From contig JAQBUI010000004.1 in assembly GCA_027624035.1 (NCBI GenBank), positions 1-64,000 on the forward strand: a stretch of DNA of 64,000 nt, read 5' to 3'. The notes beneath the pieces are model-generated. The model was not told the DNA's origin, ran no database searches, and was given only the letters and a program-made list of their open reading frames with translations. This stretch comes from Pseudomonadota bacterium. GTDB lineage: Bacteria; Pseudomonadota; Gammaproteobacteria; Pseudomonadales; Azotimanducaceae. A program made the position numbers and the translations under genes. Shown piece by piece: positions 18,287-27,507 of this stretch. Each line of letters starts with the position of its first letter. Within the stretch, counting starts at the first letter, position 1.

Positions 18287-19405
18287 TCAGCCCAGCAATT
18301 CCTCGGCATCCCAGTCTTCAATGGCAAGATAGGACCTCTCCAGATGGTTCCACCAGATGTCCGCCGGAATTCCCCAGGCATACCCCAGGATGGGCACACA
18401 GAGGCTGCGGAGAACCATCAACCGATAGTCCTCCATCAGACGCTGCCTGGAAAAATCAATACCCGCACTCTGCAGCCCATGCAGATACCGATCCAGCAGG
18501 GGCCGCTCGTACCTTGCCCTGCGCTCGGGGAACCAGTGCAGGGCGACCATATAAACCAGGTCCCACACTGGCAGATCCACGTCCCACATCTGCCAGTCCA
18601 CAATGTGGACCTGTGCATTCGGATCATCTGGAATCAGGAAGTTCCATAGATGGGCATCTTCATGAACGAGGGTCAGCCCGCCGTCCCCGAACCTGGGCCC
18701 AAGAATCGATGCGAAACGATCGGCATATCGCGACAGTAGCGCCCTGCGCCGGGCAGATAGTCGATCACTGATCTGTACGAGAAAATCCTCAGCGGCCGGA
18801 CGAAAAACCTGCTCATTGATGGAACGCGCCCTTTCTTCGGACCACGGATCGAACCGGCTATCAGCGAACAGCGGATTTTCCCACCAGGCAGCATGAAAAC
18901 TGGCCAACGTATCGACCGCACGTTCGCAGGCGGACCGGGCGGGAGGGACCGGGTATTGCGTCATGTGTCGGCTGCCACCATGGTCTTCCAGAAGCAGAAA
19001 CGTGCGCCGTGACGACGCATCGTGATGAGCACCATAGCAGTCGACTACGGAGGGATGATGGGGGCCGTCGCCGACCACGTCATAGAAGGCGAGTTCTCTC
19101 AGGTTCCAGCTCTCTCGCTCTGGCCTGCCAACCTTCATCAGACATTGTCGGGGGCCATCGGCGCCGCCACCTGTATAGCCGATGTCCAGACAACAGAACT
19201 GCGCCGACCCGGAATTGAGAGGGAGCGGTCGCTCCTCGACGGTGGCCACCTCACCAACGGTCAGCATCCCTCTTTTGCCCATCTGTTCCGTCAGCCATGC
19301 GGGCGTCAACCACGGCGCGTCACCGATCACCGACAAATTAGGGTCAGAGTCTGGGTCAGAGTCGAATTTCTTGAATGGTCCAGACCGGTCGTCTTCGACA
19401 CTCAT
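18287..19405 (-). CDS. APH/ecdysteroid-kinase-like phosphotransferase
   Basis: 372 aa from ATG 19405. It is a kinase-fold protein of the aminoglycoside-phosphotransferase/EcKinase type. The Brenner catalytic loop is HEDAHLWNFL (about residue 235) and the metal-binding segment is VHIVDWQMWDVDLPVWDL (about 258). An N-lobe Lys is likely in QCLMKVGRPERESWNLRELAFY. Family members phosphorylate small molecules such as sterols, choline or aminoglycosides; the substrate here is unknown. The first 25 codons (SGPFKKFDSDPDSDPNLSV) are encoded by a copy of the GGGTCAGAGTC repeat, so the true start may lie downstream or the repeat has been domesticated as coding sequence. Confidence 0.8.
   Translation of the reverse strand: MSVEDDRSGPFKKFDSDPDSDPNLSVIGDAPWLTPAWLTEQMGKRGMLTVGEVATVEERPLPLNSGSAQFCCLDIGYTGGGADGPRQCLMKVGRPERESWNLRELAFYDVVGDGPHHPSVVDCYGAHHDASSRRTFLLLEDHGGSRHMTQYPVPPARSACERAVDTLASFHAAWWENPLFADSRFDPWSEERARSINEQVFRPAAEDFLVQISDRLSARRRALLSRYADRFASILGPRFGDGGLTLVHEDAHLWNFLIPDDPNAQVHIVDWQMWDVDLPVWDLVYMVALHWFPERRARYERPLLDRYLHGLQSAGIDFSRQRLMEDYRLMVLRSLCVPILGYAWGIPADIWWNHLERSYLAIEDWDAEELLG
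19341..19370 (+). repeat. GGGTCAGAGTCGAATTT repeat, double copy
   Basis: GGGTCAGAGT is followed 2 nt later by GGGTCAGAGTCGAATTTC. The second unit is identical to 45630-45647. Such words often accompany REP/RAYT-type dispersed elements in gammaproteobacteria; no transposase is nearby. Confidence 0.6.
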
Positions 19406-19583
19406 ATGTATCTCAGCGAATGGCTGATCCTGATTCTCTCACAGTGAAAGCAGTTTGACTGAGCGCTCATGGCGGGAAATCATGACCTCCCAGCCGACGT
19501 TTGAATAGCCCTGGCCCCATAACCTGGTTGATCGAAACCCAAGCACTGACTACAGTCAGGTTTTGTCAGACAGTGACATCTCT

Positions 19584-20681
19584 ATGCAAGAGCTCTGGAG
19601 CCCCATCTGTGACCAGTTGGGTATTCAATACCCGATTTTCGGATTTGCTCATGATGTGTCGACCGTTGCTGCCATTACCAACGCCGGTGGCTATGGCGTG
19701 TACGGCGCGACCCGACGGTTTCCTCAAGAGATCAAAGAGGAACTGGCAACCATCAGAAAACTGGTCGGTGACAAACCCTTCGGCGTAGATCTGGTGCTGC
19801 CCCCTGGGATGCCGGAACACAATTCCAGAGCGGCGATCGAAGCCGAAATCCCGCAGGGACACAAGGATTTCGTGAATCACCTGATCGAGAAATATCGCGT
19901 CCCCGAGGCGACAGTTCCCGGGATGCGCACGCGCTTCATTCGCTCCGCCGAGATCGAACGGGAGCAGATTCAGGCCGTCCTGGAGTCGTCGGTTGATATG
20001 TTTGCCTGTGGCATCGGCGCTCCTGCTGATGTGATGCGACAGGCCAAAGAACAGGGCAAGACCACACTGGCTCTGATCGGCAGCCCACACCACGTACCGC
20101 GCGCCGTCGCGGCCGGTGTCGAGATGCTGGTCGCACAGGGCTACGACGCCGGCGCCCATACCGGACCGATCGGCACCTATTCACTGGTACCGCAGATCGT
20201 TGATGCGGCAGGCGACATCCCGGTGCTGGTCGCCGGGGGCGTTGCAACGGGCAGGCATATTGCCGCAGCGCTGGCCATGGGCGCCGTGGGTGTATGGATG
20301 GGCACTGCGTGGCTGTTGTCAGAAGAACACCAGGGCCATATGCACCCCGTCAATACTGCAAAACTCAAGGCAGCAGGCAGTGCAGATACTGTGATCACAA
20401 GGTCGGAATCAGGTAAGACATTTCGGCAAATCAGGTCTGGCTGGAGCCAGGAGTGGGAAGCCGACGGTGCGCCATCACCGCTTAAAATGCCCTATCAGGA
20501 TGTACTGGTCGGCGACCTTCTCGGTGCCATCGAAGAACATGACATCGAGCCGTTGATCCATTCTGGTGCGGGGCAAAGCATTGGATACTTCAACGAAGTA
20601 AAGCCCGTCCATGAGATTATGGAGCGGCTGGTTGCCGAAGCAACCGACGTCCTTCGGCGCCAGCCTTCATACCTTCGTTAG
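19584..20681 (+). CDS. Nitronate monooxygenase (2-nitropropane dioxygenase-like)
   Basis: About 365 aa. ATG 19584 (MQELWSPICDQLGIQYPIFG) is preferred to the TTG at 19563 in the track; neither has a strong SD. It is a FMN-binding TIM barrel of the nitronate monooxygenase family: early strand PIFGFAHDVSTVAAITNAGGYG, FMN-site loop QGYDAGAHTGPIGT (about residue 187) and the C-terminal phosphate-binding signature PVLVAGGVATGRHIAAALAMGA (about 215). The family oxidises alkyl nitronates or acts as NAD(P)H:quinone-type flavoenzymes. The middle part is longer than in classical members, with RFIRSAEIEREQI in the insert. It is followed by a BVMO and a quinone reductase in the same direction. Confidence 0.82.
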   Translation: MQELWSPICDQLGIQYPIFGFAHDVSTVAAITNAGGYGVYGATRRFPQEIKEELATIRKLVGDKPFGVDLVLPPGMPEHNSRAAIEAEIPQGHKDFVNHLIEKYRVPEATVPGMRTRFIRSAEIEREQIQAVLESSVDMFACGIGAPADVMRQAKEQGKTTLALIGSPHHVPRAVAAGVEMLVAQGYDAGAHTGPIGTYSLVPQIVDAAGDIPVLVAGGVATGRHIAAALAMGAVGVWMGTAWLLSEEHQGHMHPVNTAKLKAAGSADTVITRSESGKTFRQIRSGWSQEWEADGAPSPLKMPYQDVLVGDLLGAIEEHDIEPLIHSGAGQSIGYFNEVKPVHEIMERLVAEATDVLRRQPSYLR

Positions 20682-21069
20682 CGGTGGCCAGAATCACGGT
20701 GTCAATCCATACGGTACAGCGCTTTCCGGCGCAGCGACCGCACCACAGCACCCCAGACACCGACTGGGCTCCCTGATGTCTTCCGCGATGGCGATGTCAC
20801 ATTGAGCAAGTCGGTGGGACCCGTACCGCAGGACCCGGGCCCGGTTCACGTCTTCGTACCCTGTGCAGTTCTGTGACCATTCAGGAGGCGATTGAGACGC
20901 CATAAACGGTTATCACAAAGCCCCTGACAACCCAACATCGCATTGACTCCCACGACAGCATGGGTTTTATTCTTTCTCACCTCGCGTCCTGGTGGCAAGC
21001 GGCGCAAGGGCCAGGCGTTGCAGCGGCATCGCCGGGGGTTTCCAGCAGCAATTGACAATCGAGGTTTTA
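20682..21069. other. Gene-free spacer upstream of the first BVMO gene
   Basis: 388 bp without a convincing ORF. A short segment (TTGAGACGCCATA, near 20893) also occurs near 10950. The only other signal I see is the promoter candidate at 20943-20971. Confidence 0.5.
20943..20971 (+). promoter_or_regulatory. Candidate sigma-70 promoter for BVMO gene
   Basis: TTGACT, 17 nt, TTTATT lies about 100 bp before the ATG at 21070, in otherwise gene-free DNA. The spacing is ideal and the -10 is imperfect. Confidence 0.35.
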
Positions 21070-22866
21070 ATGAGCGAAAGCAGCCAACAAGCGTTTGATC
21101 CGGATGCCCTTCGAGAGCGCTATCGAATAGAGCGCGAGAAACGGTTACGGGCGGACGGTAACCAGCAATACATCGAGATGAAGGACGAATTCGGCCATTA
21201 CCTGGACGACCCCTACATCACAGACAGGATTGACCGTGAACCCGTGACTGACGAGGTTGATGTGGTGCTGATCGGAGGTGGCTTTGGCGGCCTCCAGGCC
21301 GGTGCCAGATTACGCGAGGCTGGCGTCAAGGACATCTGTATTATCGAGAAAGGCGGCAACTTCGGAGGCACCTGGTACTGGAACCGTTACCCGGGGGCGC
21401 AGTGTGACATTGAATCCTATTGTTATCTGCCCCTGCTCGAAGAGCTCAAATATGTTCCACAGGAAAAGTACTCCTATGCCCGAGAGATCCTCGCTCACAG
21501 CGAGGCCATCGGCAAACATTACAACCTGTATGACAAGGCGCTGTTTCAGACTGAAGTCAAGGAATTGCGCTGGGATGAGGATCTCAAACGCTGGATCGTA
21601 AAGACCAGCCAGGGTGATGCCATCAAGGCACGGTTCGTCTCCATGGCCAACGGACCGCTACACCGGCCGAAACTGCCTGGCGTGCCAGGCATCAAGGAGT
21701 ACAAGGGCCACACCTTTCACACCAGCAGATGGGACTACGACTACACTGGCGGCGGGCCAGACGGCGGTTTGACCAAACTCGCCGACAAACGGGTTGCGAT
21801 CATTGGCACCGGCGCGACCGCCATCCAGTGTGTGCCGTTTCTGGGTGAAACCGCCAAACAACTGTACGTCATCCAGCGAACCCCTTCGACCGTTGACGTG
21901 CGCGGCAACTCGCCCACAGATCCGGAGTGGGCCGAGACGCTGGAACCCGGTTGGCAGAAGCAGCGCATGGAGAACTTCAACGCGCTGATTTCAGGGATTC
22001 CGCAGGAGCAAGACCTGGTAGACGACGGCTGGACCGATCTGATCGGCAAGATGATTCATCAGTTTCGCAAGGCAAAGGAAGGCGAGAATCTGTCTGTGGC
22101 GGACATGATGGAGCTGGCCAATTTCGAGAAAATGGAAGAGATCCGGGCGCGGGTCGATGAACTGGTCGAAGACCCTGAAGTCGCCGAGAAGCTCAAGCCT
22201 TATTACCAGATGTTCTGCAAGCGCCCGACCTTCAATGATGGCTACCTGCCGACGTTCAACCGCCCCAATGTCGAACTCGTGGATACGAACGGCCAAGGGG
22301 TCGAGCGGATTACCGAGAAGGGGGTGGTGGTGGCTGGTGTCGAGTACGAGGTGGACTGCATCATCTTCAGCACCGGATTCGAGGTGGGCACCAGCTATTC
22401 CCGCCGGGCCGGCTATGACGTGTATGGACGGGATCGTACCGCCTTGAGTGATCACTGGCGTGACGGGACCCGAACACTGCATGGCATGGGGAGTCATGGG
22501 TTTCCCAATCTGTTCATCATGAACACTTCCCAGGGTGGCTTTACCGCGAACTTCCCGCACCTGCTGGATGAGTCTGCCATACACCAGGCCCACATCATCA
22601 GCCACGCCCTGGCGGACCATCACACTACCGTCGAAGTGACCAAAGAGGCTGAAGATGCCTGGGTGGAGACCATTCTGGGTTTCAGCGGCGGCCCAATGGG
22701 AGGCCTCGGCGGGCCGTCCTGCACACCAGGCTATTACAACAACGAGGGCCAGCCCAACCCCAACGCAACCCAGTCAGCGCCCTACGGTGGTGGTTCCATC
22801 CGGTTTTTCAAGCTGCTCAAGGAGTGGCGCGATGCGGGGGAATTCGATGGCCTGACCTTCAACTGA
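21070..22866 (+). CDS. FAD-dependent Baeyer-Villiger-type monooxygenase
   Basis: 598 aa. ATG 21070 has a GAGG SD 5-6 nt upstream; the track start at 20992 is unsupported. Two Rossmann motifs are present: GGGFGGLQAG (FAD, about residue 67) and GTGATAIQCVPFL (NADPH, about 243). The BVMO-type fingerprint falls between them as [39 protein letters not shown] segment follows the first Rossmann strand, as in class B flavin monooxygenases. An N-terminal arm of about 55 residues and the C-terminal [14 protein letters not shown] are characteristic of the long cyclic-ketone/steroid monooxygenase branch. Ester formation from a ketone is the expected reaction. A close paralogue lies at 57392-59200. Confidence 0.88.
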   Translation: MSESSQQAFDPDALRERYRIEREKRLRADGNQQYIEMKDEFGHYLDDPYITDRIDREPVTDEVDVVLIGGGFGGLQAGARLREAGVKDICIIEKGGNFGGTWYWNRYPGAQCDIESYCYLPLLEELKYVPQEKYSYAREILAHSEAIGKHYNLYDKALFQTEVKELRWDEDLKRWIVKTSQGDAIKARFVSMANGPLHRPKLPGVPGIKEYKGHTFHTSRWDYDYTGGGPDGGLTKLADKRVAIIGTGATAIQCVPFLGETAKQLYVIQRTPSTVDVRGNSPTDPEWAETLEPGWQKQRMENFNALISGIPQEQDLVDDGWTDLIGKMIHQFRKAKEGENLSVADMMELANFEKMEEIRARVDELVEDPEVAEKLKPYYQMFCKRPTFNDGYLPTFNRPNVELVDTNGQGVERITEKGVVVAGVEYEVDCIIFSTGFEVGTSYSRRAGYDVYGRDRTALSDHWRDGTRTLHGMGSHGFPNLFIMNTSQGGFTANFPHLLDESAIHQAHIISHALADHHTTVEVTKEAEDAWVETILGFSGGPMGGLGGPSCTPGYYNNEGQPNPNATQSAPYGGGSIRFFKLLKEWRDAGEFDGLTFN

Positions 22867-23026
22867 CAGGTGGTCACCAGAGCGGTACATGGATGTATCG
22901 GTCCTGTAGGACTCTACGTTGAAGCAGACCAGGCAATCGGACACTCCGCTCGCATACGCAAGCCCCGCGCGAGAGCGTCCTGGATGGTCAACTTGATGTG
23001 TTTTTGAAAATAACCGGAGTAGCACC

Positions 23027-24013
23027 ATGAAAGCCTGGCAAATGCAGCAATCCGGTGACCCCTGGGAGCAACTACAGATCGCAGAGGTCACACTGCCATC
23101 GCCCGAACGCGGCAGCGTTCGTATCCGCGTCGAAGCGACCGATCTGAACTTCGCGGACATTCTTCAATGTCAGGGTTCCTATCAGGTGAAACTGGAGCCG
23201 CCCTTTACGCCCGGGATGAATGCCGCCGGGACCGTCATCGACGCCGGTCCGGACAGCCCGTTCTCCCCGGGAGATCGCATTATTGGCCCCAGCCTCATTG
23301 GCTATGGCGGCTACGCCCAGGAAGCGATGATCGTCGATGAGCAGGCCTATCTCCTGCCGGAAGGAGTAGACGCCACAAGCGTGGCCGGCATGTATGTGAC
23401 CTACGGGACCGCCTGGTTCGCGCTGCATCATCGAGGGCATCTGGAACCCGGAGAAACCATCCTCGTCCTGGCAGGCGCCGGAGGGGTTGGCTCCGCGGCG
23501 ATACAGATGGCCAGAGCCCATGGCGCCATGGTGATCGCGGCGGCCGGCGGACCGGACAAGCTGCAACTGTGTCGCGATCTGGGCGCCGACCATGTCATTG
23601 ATTACAAAACGGAAAATCTGTACGAGGCGGTGAAATCGATCACCGATGGCAGAGGCGTTGACGTGGTCTATGACCCGGTTGGTGGCGAGTATTTTGACAC
23701 CGCCCGCCGACTACTGGCCTGGGAAGGCCGGTTGCTGGTGGTCGGGTTCGCGAGCGGCGCGATACCACAGGCTCCCGCCAACCATGTGCTGGTGAAAAAT
23801 TACTCGGTCGTGGGCGTTCATATGGGCGGCTACCGGGAGCGGGACCCGGCAGTGCTACGGCGCTGCTACGCCGAACTGTTCGACCAACTGGCCGAGGGTG
23901 CCATTAAACCATTCATCAGCGAAGTCATCGGATTTGACGATCTGCCTGCAGCGATGCAGCGCCTTGCGACCCGCCAGACCACCGGCCGCATCGTCTGGGA
24001 CCCGGCCCGGTAA
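23027..24013 (+). CDS. NADPH:quinone oxidoreductase-family protein (MDR, zinc-free)
   Basis: 328 aa from ATG 23027 with a GGAG SD 8-10 nt upstream. It is a medium-chain dehydrogenase/reductase of the quinone oxidoreductase type: GroES-like domain (about 1-120, with GMNAAGTVIDAGPDSPFSPGDRI), the Rossmann motif VLAGAGGVGSAAIQMARAHGA (about 148-168) and GADHVIDYKTENLYEAVKSITDGRGVDVVYDPVGG, typical of QOR proteins. No structural zinc Cys cluster is visible. The end (ARQTTGRIVWDPAR-like, LATRQTTGRIVWDP) is also typical. NADPH-dependent reduction of a quinone or enone is likely. It follows the BVMO by 160 bp and may be co-expressed. Confidence 0.87.
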   Translation: MKAWQMQQSGDPWEQLQIAEVTLPSPERGSVRIRVEATDLNFADILQCQGSYQVKLEPPFTPGMNAAGTVIDAGPDSPFSPGDRIIGPSLIGYGGYAQEAMIVDEQAYLLPEGVDATSVAGMYVTYGTAWFALHHRGHLEPGETILVLAGAGGVGSAAIQMARAHGAMVIAAAGGPDKLQLCRDLGADHVIDYKTENLYEAVKSITDGRGVDVVYDPVGGEYFDTARRLLAWEGRLLVVGFASGAIPQAPANHVLVKNYSVVGVHMGGYRERDPAVLRRCYAELFDQLAEGAIKPFISEVIGFDDLPAAMQRLATRQTTGRIVWDPAR

Positions 24014-24154
24014 CGCCCGATCGGAGAGTCCTGGCAGCGATTCACACGGTACCGGTCGTGCGCGGTCGCCCAGGCAACTTTTTTGGTGTCTAGGGCATCG
24101 TGGGGCGATCCCGGTGACTCAGGCTCAAAGCCCCGTGAATAGTCATGTTCCATG

Positions 24155-24320
24155 AAAACCCTGAGCGTGTCCGTGTCAGGACGCCGTAGTCGACTGGGAA
24201 CTTTCCCGACGGCACAGCGTAAGACCGGAACGTCCATGAACGGCATGAGCGTGCCCGCATCAGGGCACACCGTAGTCGTGCGGAGAAGTATCCTGTAGGA
24301 CTGACCTTCCATCAAAGGTC
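24155..24320 (-). repeat. Dispersed structured intergenic repeat, copy B (tandem, degenerate)
   Basis: Two adjacent copies on the minus strand, about 24155-24240 and 24241-24320, recognisable by CGACTACGGCGTCCTGACAC and GCACGACTACGGTGTGCCCT. The second copy keeps a GCACG/TGTGC hairpin around the ACTACGG loop. The block fills the spacer between the convergent quinone reductase and FkbM genes and abuts the FkbM stop codon. Confidence 0.6.
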
Positions 24321-25098
24321 AGGATGAACCGCCCTCTTCTCGCTGGAAGATCGCATCGATCTGCAGAGGTCTGCCATTGTCCCGCGAAACAAGCCGATCG
24401 AAATCCCCCCGAAAGGTAAATCCCCTGGCCTTCAGCCAGGTATAAAGCTGGTCGAAAGACGTTTGCTGCTCATACAGTTCGTCAACCGAGACTTCGGTGA
24501 TAATCAGATCGATGCGCTTCAGCAGCGCTTCTGCCCCCTTCAACACCTCGAATTCGTACCCCTGAACGTCCAGCACCAGCAGCACCCGGCCAGTCAGATC
24601 AAACACTTCCTGATGGTCGTCCAGGCGCCAGAAGGGCACCGTCACCTCCTCCACTTCTGCGGTTTCAGGGAATTCGCGCACATGACGGTCAGCCATCGGG
24701 AGCGCGGAGGACGACGCGGTGAACCGGTTGCGATAGAACGTTCGCGTCCCCTCTTCATTGCCGACCGCCACATTGAATGGCGTCAAATGTGTCGTCAGGG
24801 CCAGTTCTTCGAGCTTTTGGAAGTTCTCGGGAAGCGGCTCGAAGGCAAACATGCGGACCCCGGGTATGAGCCGGGAGATCCCAAAACAGAGCGAACCGGT
24901 AAAGGCGCCAACATCGATGACGGTTTCGATCTGCTCGTCCCGAAGCCAGGCGGCGTCGGCAAACCGTACCCACTCTCCCAGATAGGGACGATTGGTGAAC
25001 AGCAGCTTGATGATGTGCAGCCCATCGGCCGGAAACCGCAACAGCAGGCCGACATATTCAAGGAGCCGCGACAGTTTGAAGACCGCGCGCCTGATCAA
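24319..25098 (-). CDS. FkbM-family SAM-dependent methyltransferase
   Basis: 259 aa from a TTG start at 25098 with a GGAAG SD about 8-9 nt upstream; no other start is available before the conserved core. The SAM-binding Rossmann motif is TVIDVGAFTGSLCFG (about residues 59-73), followed by FAFEPLPENFQKLEE (acidic ribose-binding residue at the end of strand 2). The FkbM-type motif VLLVLDVQGYEFEVLKGAEALL (about 170-191) and LIITEVSVDELYE follow. FkbM proteins O-methylate sugars or polyketides. Divergent from the cupin-methyltransferase-aminotransferase-glycosyltransferase operon, it fits modification of a surface glycan. Confidence 0.85.
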   Translation of the reverse strand: MIRRAVFKLSRLLEYVGLLLRFPADGLHIIKLLFTNRPYLGEWVRFADAAWLRDEQIETVIDVGAFTGSLCFGISRLIPGVRMFAFEPLPENFQKLEELALTTHLTPFNVAVGNEEGTRTFYRNRFTASSSALPMADRHVREFPETAEVEEVTVPFWRLDDHQEVFDLTGRVLLVLDVQGYEFEVLKGAEALLKRIDLIITEVSVDELYEQQTSFDQLYTWLKARGFTFRGDFDRLVSRDNGRPLQIDAIFQREEGGSS

Positions 25099-25192
25099 AA
25101 CTGCCGCTTCCGTGTGGGACCGTCCATGAATTTACCCGTGTGCGTGGTCATGGTCTTAAGCTATCATCTTTGTGAATCGAAGCGGTGCCAAC

Positions 25193-25621
25193 ATGATCGA
25201 GGAAATCCGGGACAACGACAAGCTGCTGGCGCTGATCATCCGTCACGACTTCCACGCCGACGGTATTCGGTTTTTTACCCCCAGTGACTTCTCGCAGCAG
25301 CTTGGCTACATGAACCGCCCCCGGGGCCATGTGATTGAACCCCATGTGCATAACCCCGTATCCCGAGAGGTGCAGTACACCAAGGAAGTGTTGCTGGTTA
25401 AATCCGGTAGGGTCCGGGTGGACTTCTATGATGAGGACAAAAACTACCTCAAAAGCAGAATCATCCAGACTGGCGACGTGCTGCTGCTGGCCTACGGTGG
25501 CCATGGGTTCGAGATGCTGGAGGCCAGTGAGATGATAGAGGTCAAACAGGGCCCTTATGCAGGCGACCAGGACAAAACCCGATTCGATCCGGTGGCCGCC
25601 GGGCAGATCAACCTGACCTGA
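25193..25621 (+). CDS. Cupin-fold protein of glycan cassette
   Basis: 142 aa. ATG 25193 is preferred to the GTG 25172 in the track. The fold is a single cupin barrel: VIEPHVHNPVSREVQYTKEVLLVKSGRVRVDFYDED carries the H-x-H pair and following Glu of motif 1, and GDVLLLAYGGHGFEMLE gives motif 2 with His. It resembles the small cupins found beside DegT aminotransferases in polysaccharide clusters, some of which are sugar isomerases or epimerases. The N-terminal 30 residues (LLALIIRHDFHADGIRFFTP) are also typical of that group. The stop is 3 nt before the next gene, so it heads a four-gene operon. Confidence 0.75.
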   Translation: MIEEIRDNDKLLALIIRHDFHADGIRFFTPSDFSQQLGYMNRPRGHVIEPHVHNPVSREVQYTKEVLLVKSGRVRVDFYDEDKNYLKSRIIQTGDVLLLAYGGHGFEMLEASEMIEVKQGPYAGDQDKTRFDPVAAGQINLT

Positions 25622-25624
25622 GCG

Positions 25625-26374
25625 ATGTCTTCCCTGCCGTTCGACACCTACAGCACCTATTACGACCTGCTCTATGCAGACAAGGACTATGACGCCGAGG
25701 CCCGGTACGTGGCCGGGCTGCTGAAGCGCCACGGCATTGCCGGGGGCCGGTTGCTCGAACTGGGCTCCGGGACCGGTCGCCATGGCAGGCTGCTGGGGCA
25801 GGCTGGCTATTCGGTAAAAGGGATTGAACGCAGCCCGGAGATGGTGGCGCGGGCGGCGCAGACGGACACCTTCCAGTGTATCGGGGGCGATATCTGCGCA
25901 ACCAGTCTCAATGAAACCTTTGATGCCGTCATTGCTCTGTTTCATGTCGTCTCGTACGTGGTGACCAACGAAGACCTGGCGGACCTGTTCACCCGAACCA
26001 GCCAGCATCTTGGTGCTGGCGGCCTGTTTGTATTCGATTTCTGGTACACCCCCGCCGTACTCGGGCAGCGTCCGAGCGTCAGGGTCAAACGGGTCAGCAA
26101 CGATCAGATTGCCATCACCCGGATTGCTGAACCGGTGAGTGAGCCCAATCTCAACCGGGTCGACGTTCACTACACGCTGTTCATCGAAGACCTCGAATCC
26201 CGTCAAATCACCTCGTTTGAGGAAGCCCACCGGATGCGCCATTTCTCACTGCCGGAACTCGACATACTGGCTTCCCGGCACGGATTCACACGAATCAATG
26301 CCGAGGAATTTGGCTCCGGAACAGCGCCCGGCGAAGACACTTGGGGCGTCTGCGTCGTGCTGCAGAAATCGTGA
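25625..26374 (+). CDS. Class I SAM-dependent methyltransferase
   Basis: 249 aa, ATG 25625. The SAM-binding motif I is GGRLLELGSGTGRHGRLLGQAG (about residues 39-60), the acidic motif II KGIERSPEMV, and post-motif DAVIALFHVVSYVVTNEDL. The start FDTYSTYYDLLYADKDYDAEARYVAGLL is typical of sugar or small-molecule methyltransferases. The C-terminal half is beta-rich (NRVDVHYTLFIEDLESRQITSFEEAHRMRHF). It probably methylates a nucleotide sugar handled by the adjacent aminotransferase; N- or C-methylation cannot be told apart. It is 3 nt after the cupin stop and 10 nt before the DegT gene. Confidence 0.85.
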   Translation: MSSLPFDTYSTYYDLLYADKDYDAEARYVAGLLKRHGIAGGRLLELGSGTGRHGRLLGQAGYSVKGIERSPEMVARAAQTDTFQCIGGDICATSLNETFDAVIALFHVVSYVVTNEDLADLFTRTSQHLGAGGLFVFDFWYTPAVLGQRPSVRVKRVSNDQIAITRIAEPVSEPNLNRVDVHYTLFIEDLESRQITSFEEAHRMRHFSLPELDILASRHGFTRINAEEFGSGTAPGEDTWGVCVVLQKS

Positions 26375-26384
26375 GGACGTGGCC

Positions 26385-27500
26385 ATGAGCGACTTTATTC
26401 CCGTCAACGAGCCGCTGCTCTCCGGCAACGAGCGGAAATATCTCATGGAGTGCCTGGATACCGGCTGGATTTCTTCTGAAGGCCCGTTTGTGGAGCGCTT
26501 TGAGGCGGCCTTCGCCGAAACCGTCGGACGACGTCATGCCATCGCCACCAGCAGCGGCACCGCCTCACTGGACGCCGTCATCTCGGCCCTTGCCCTTGGC
26601 CCGGGTGACGAGGTCATCGTGCCTACCTTCACCATCATCTCCTGCCTGCATCAGATTGTTCGCAGTGGCGCGACCCCGGTCCTGATCGACTGCGACCCGG
26701 ATACCTGGAACATGGACACCTCGCTGATCGAGGCCCGCATCACACCACAAACCAGAGCCATCATGGCGGTCCACATCTACGGCCTGCCGGTCGACATGGC
26801 GCCCATTGAGGCGCTGGCGAGAGAGCACAACCTCACCATCATCGAGGACGCAGCAGAAATGCTGGGCCAGACCTATCGTGGCCGGCACTGTGGCAGCCTG
26901 GGTGACGTGAGCATCTTCAGTTTCTATCCAAACAAGCTGGTGACCACGGGCGAAGGGGGCATGATCGTGACTGACGATGATGATCTGGCGCAGCGATGCC
27001 GCTCACTGCGCAATCTCTGCTTTCAGCCCACGCGGCGTTTTGTCCACGAGGAACTCGGCTACAACTTCAGAATGACCAATCTCCAGGCCGCCCTGGGGCT
27101 GGCCCAACTGGAGAAGCTCGATGACCACATACGGATCAAACGTCACATCGGACATCGCTACCATGAGTTGCTGAGTCCACTGTCGGGCATTCAGTCGCCG
27201 CTGCCGCGAACAGAATTTGCCGACAACCTGTACTGGGTCTATGGCATTGTCCTTAAGGGCGATCAGCAGACCGCAGCAGACCTCATGGCAGCACTTGGAA
27301 GACGTGGCATTGGCACAAGACCGTTCTTTTATCCCATGCATCTGCAACCGGTCTTTATGAACATGGGGCTGTTTGCCGATGAGCATCATCCCGTGGCCGA
27401 GCGCATCGCCGACTACGGTTTGTATATCCCGAGCGGGCTGGCCCTGACAGACGAGCAACTCGAACGAACGGCCACCGTGCTGACGGAATTACTGGGTTGA
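26385..27500 (+). CDS. DegT/DnrJ/EryC1/StrS sugar aminotransferase
   Basis: 371 aa from ATG 26385 (GAGG SD about 8 nt upstream); the track start at 26139 lies inside the methyltransferase gene. It is a PLP-dependent aminotransferase of the sugar aminotransferase family: N-terminal FIPVNEPLLSGNERKYLMEC, cofactor-phosphate loop TSSGTASLDAVISAL (about residue 55), aspartate of the PLP pyridine site in IIEDAAEMLG (about 158) and the Schiff-base lysine in FSFYPNKLVTTGEGG (about 183). GYNFRMTNLQAALGLAQL is conserved in GDP-perosamine-type enzymes. Expected reaction: amination of a 4-keto (or 3-keto) nucleotide sugar using glutamate. Confidence 0.9.
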   Translation: MSDFIPVNEPLLSGNERKYLMECLDTGWISSEGPFVERFEAAFAETVGRRHAIATSSGTASLDAVISALALGPGDEVIVPTFTIISCLHQIVRSGATPVLIDCDPDTWNMDTSLIEARITPQTRAIMAVHIYGLPVDMAPIEALAREHNLTIIEDAAEMLGQTYRGRHCGSLGDVSIFSFYPNKLVTTGEGGMIVTDDDDLAQRCRSLRNLCFQPTRRFVHEELGYNFRMTNLQAALGLAQLEKLDDHIRIKRHIGHRYHELLSPLSGIQSPLPRTEFADNLYWVYGIVLKGDQQTAADLMAALGRRGIGTRPFFYPMHLQPVFMNMGLFADEHHPVAERIADYGLYIPSGLALTDEQLERTATVLTELLG

Positions 27501-27507
27501 AGCGACC

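Noticed and set aside
25148-26242. 364-aa ORF antisense to cupin and methyltransferase genes
   Set aside because: Covers two confidently assigned genes and has no recognisable motif.
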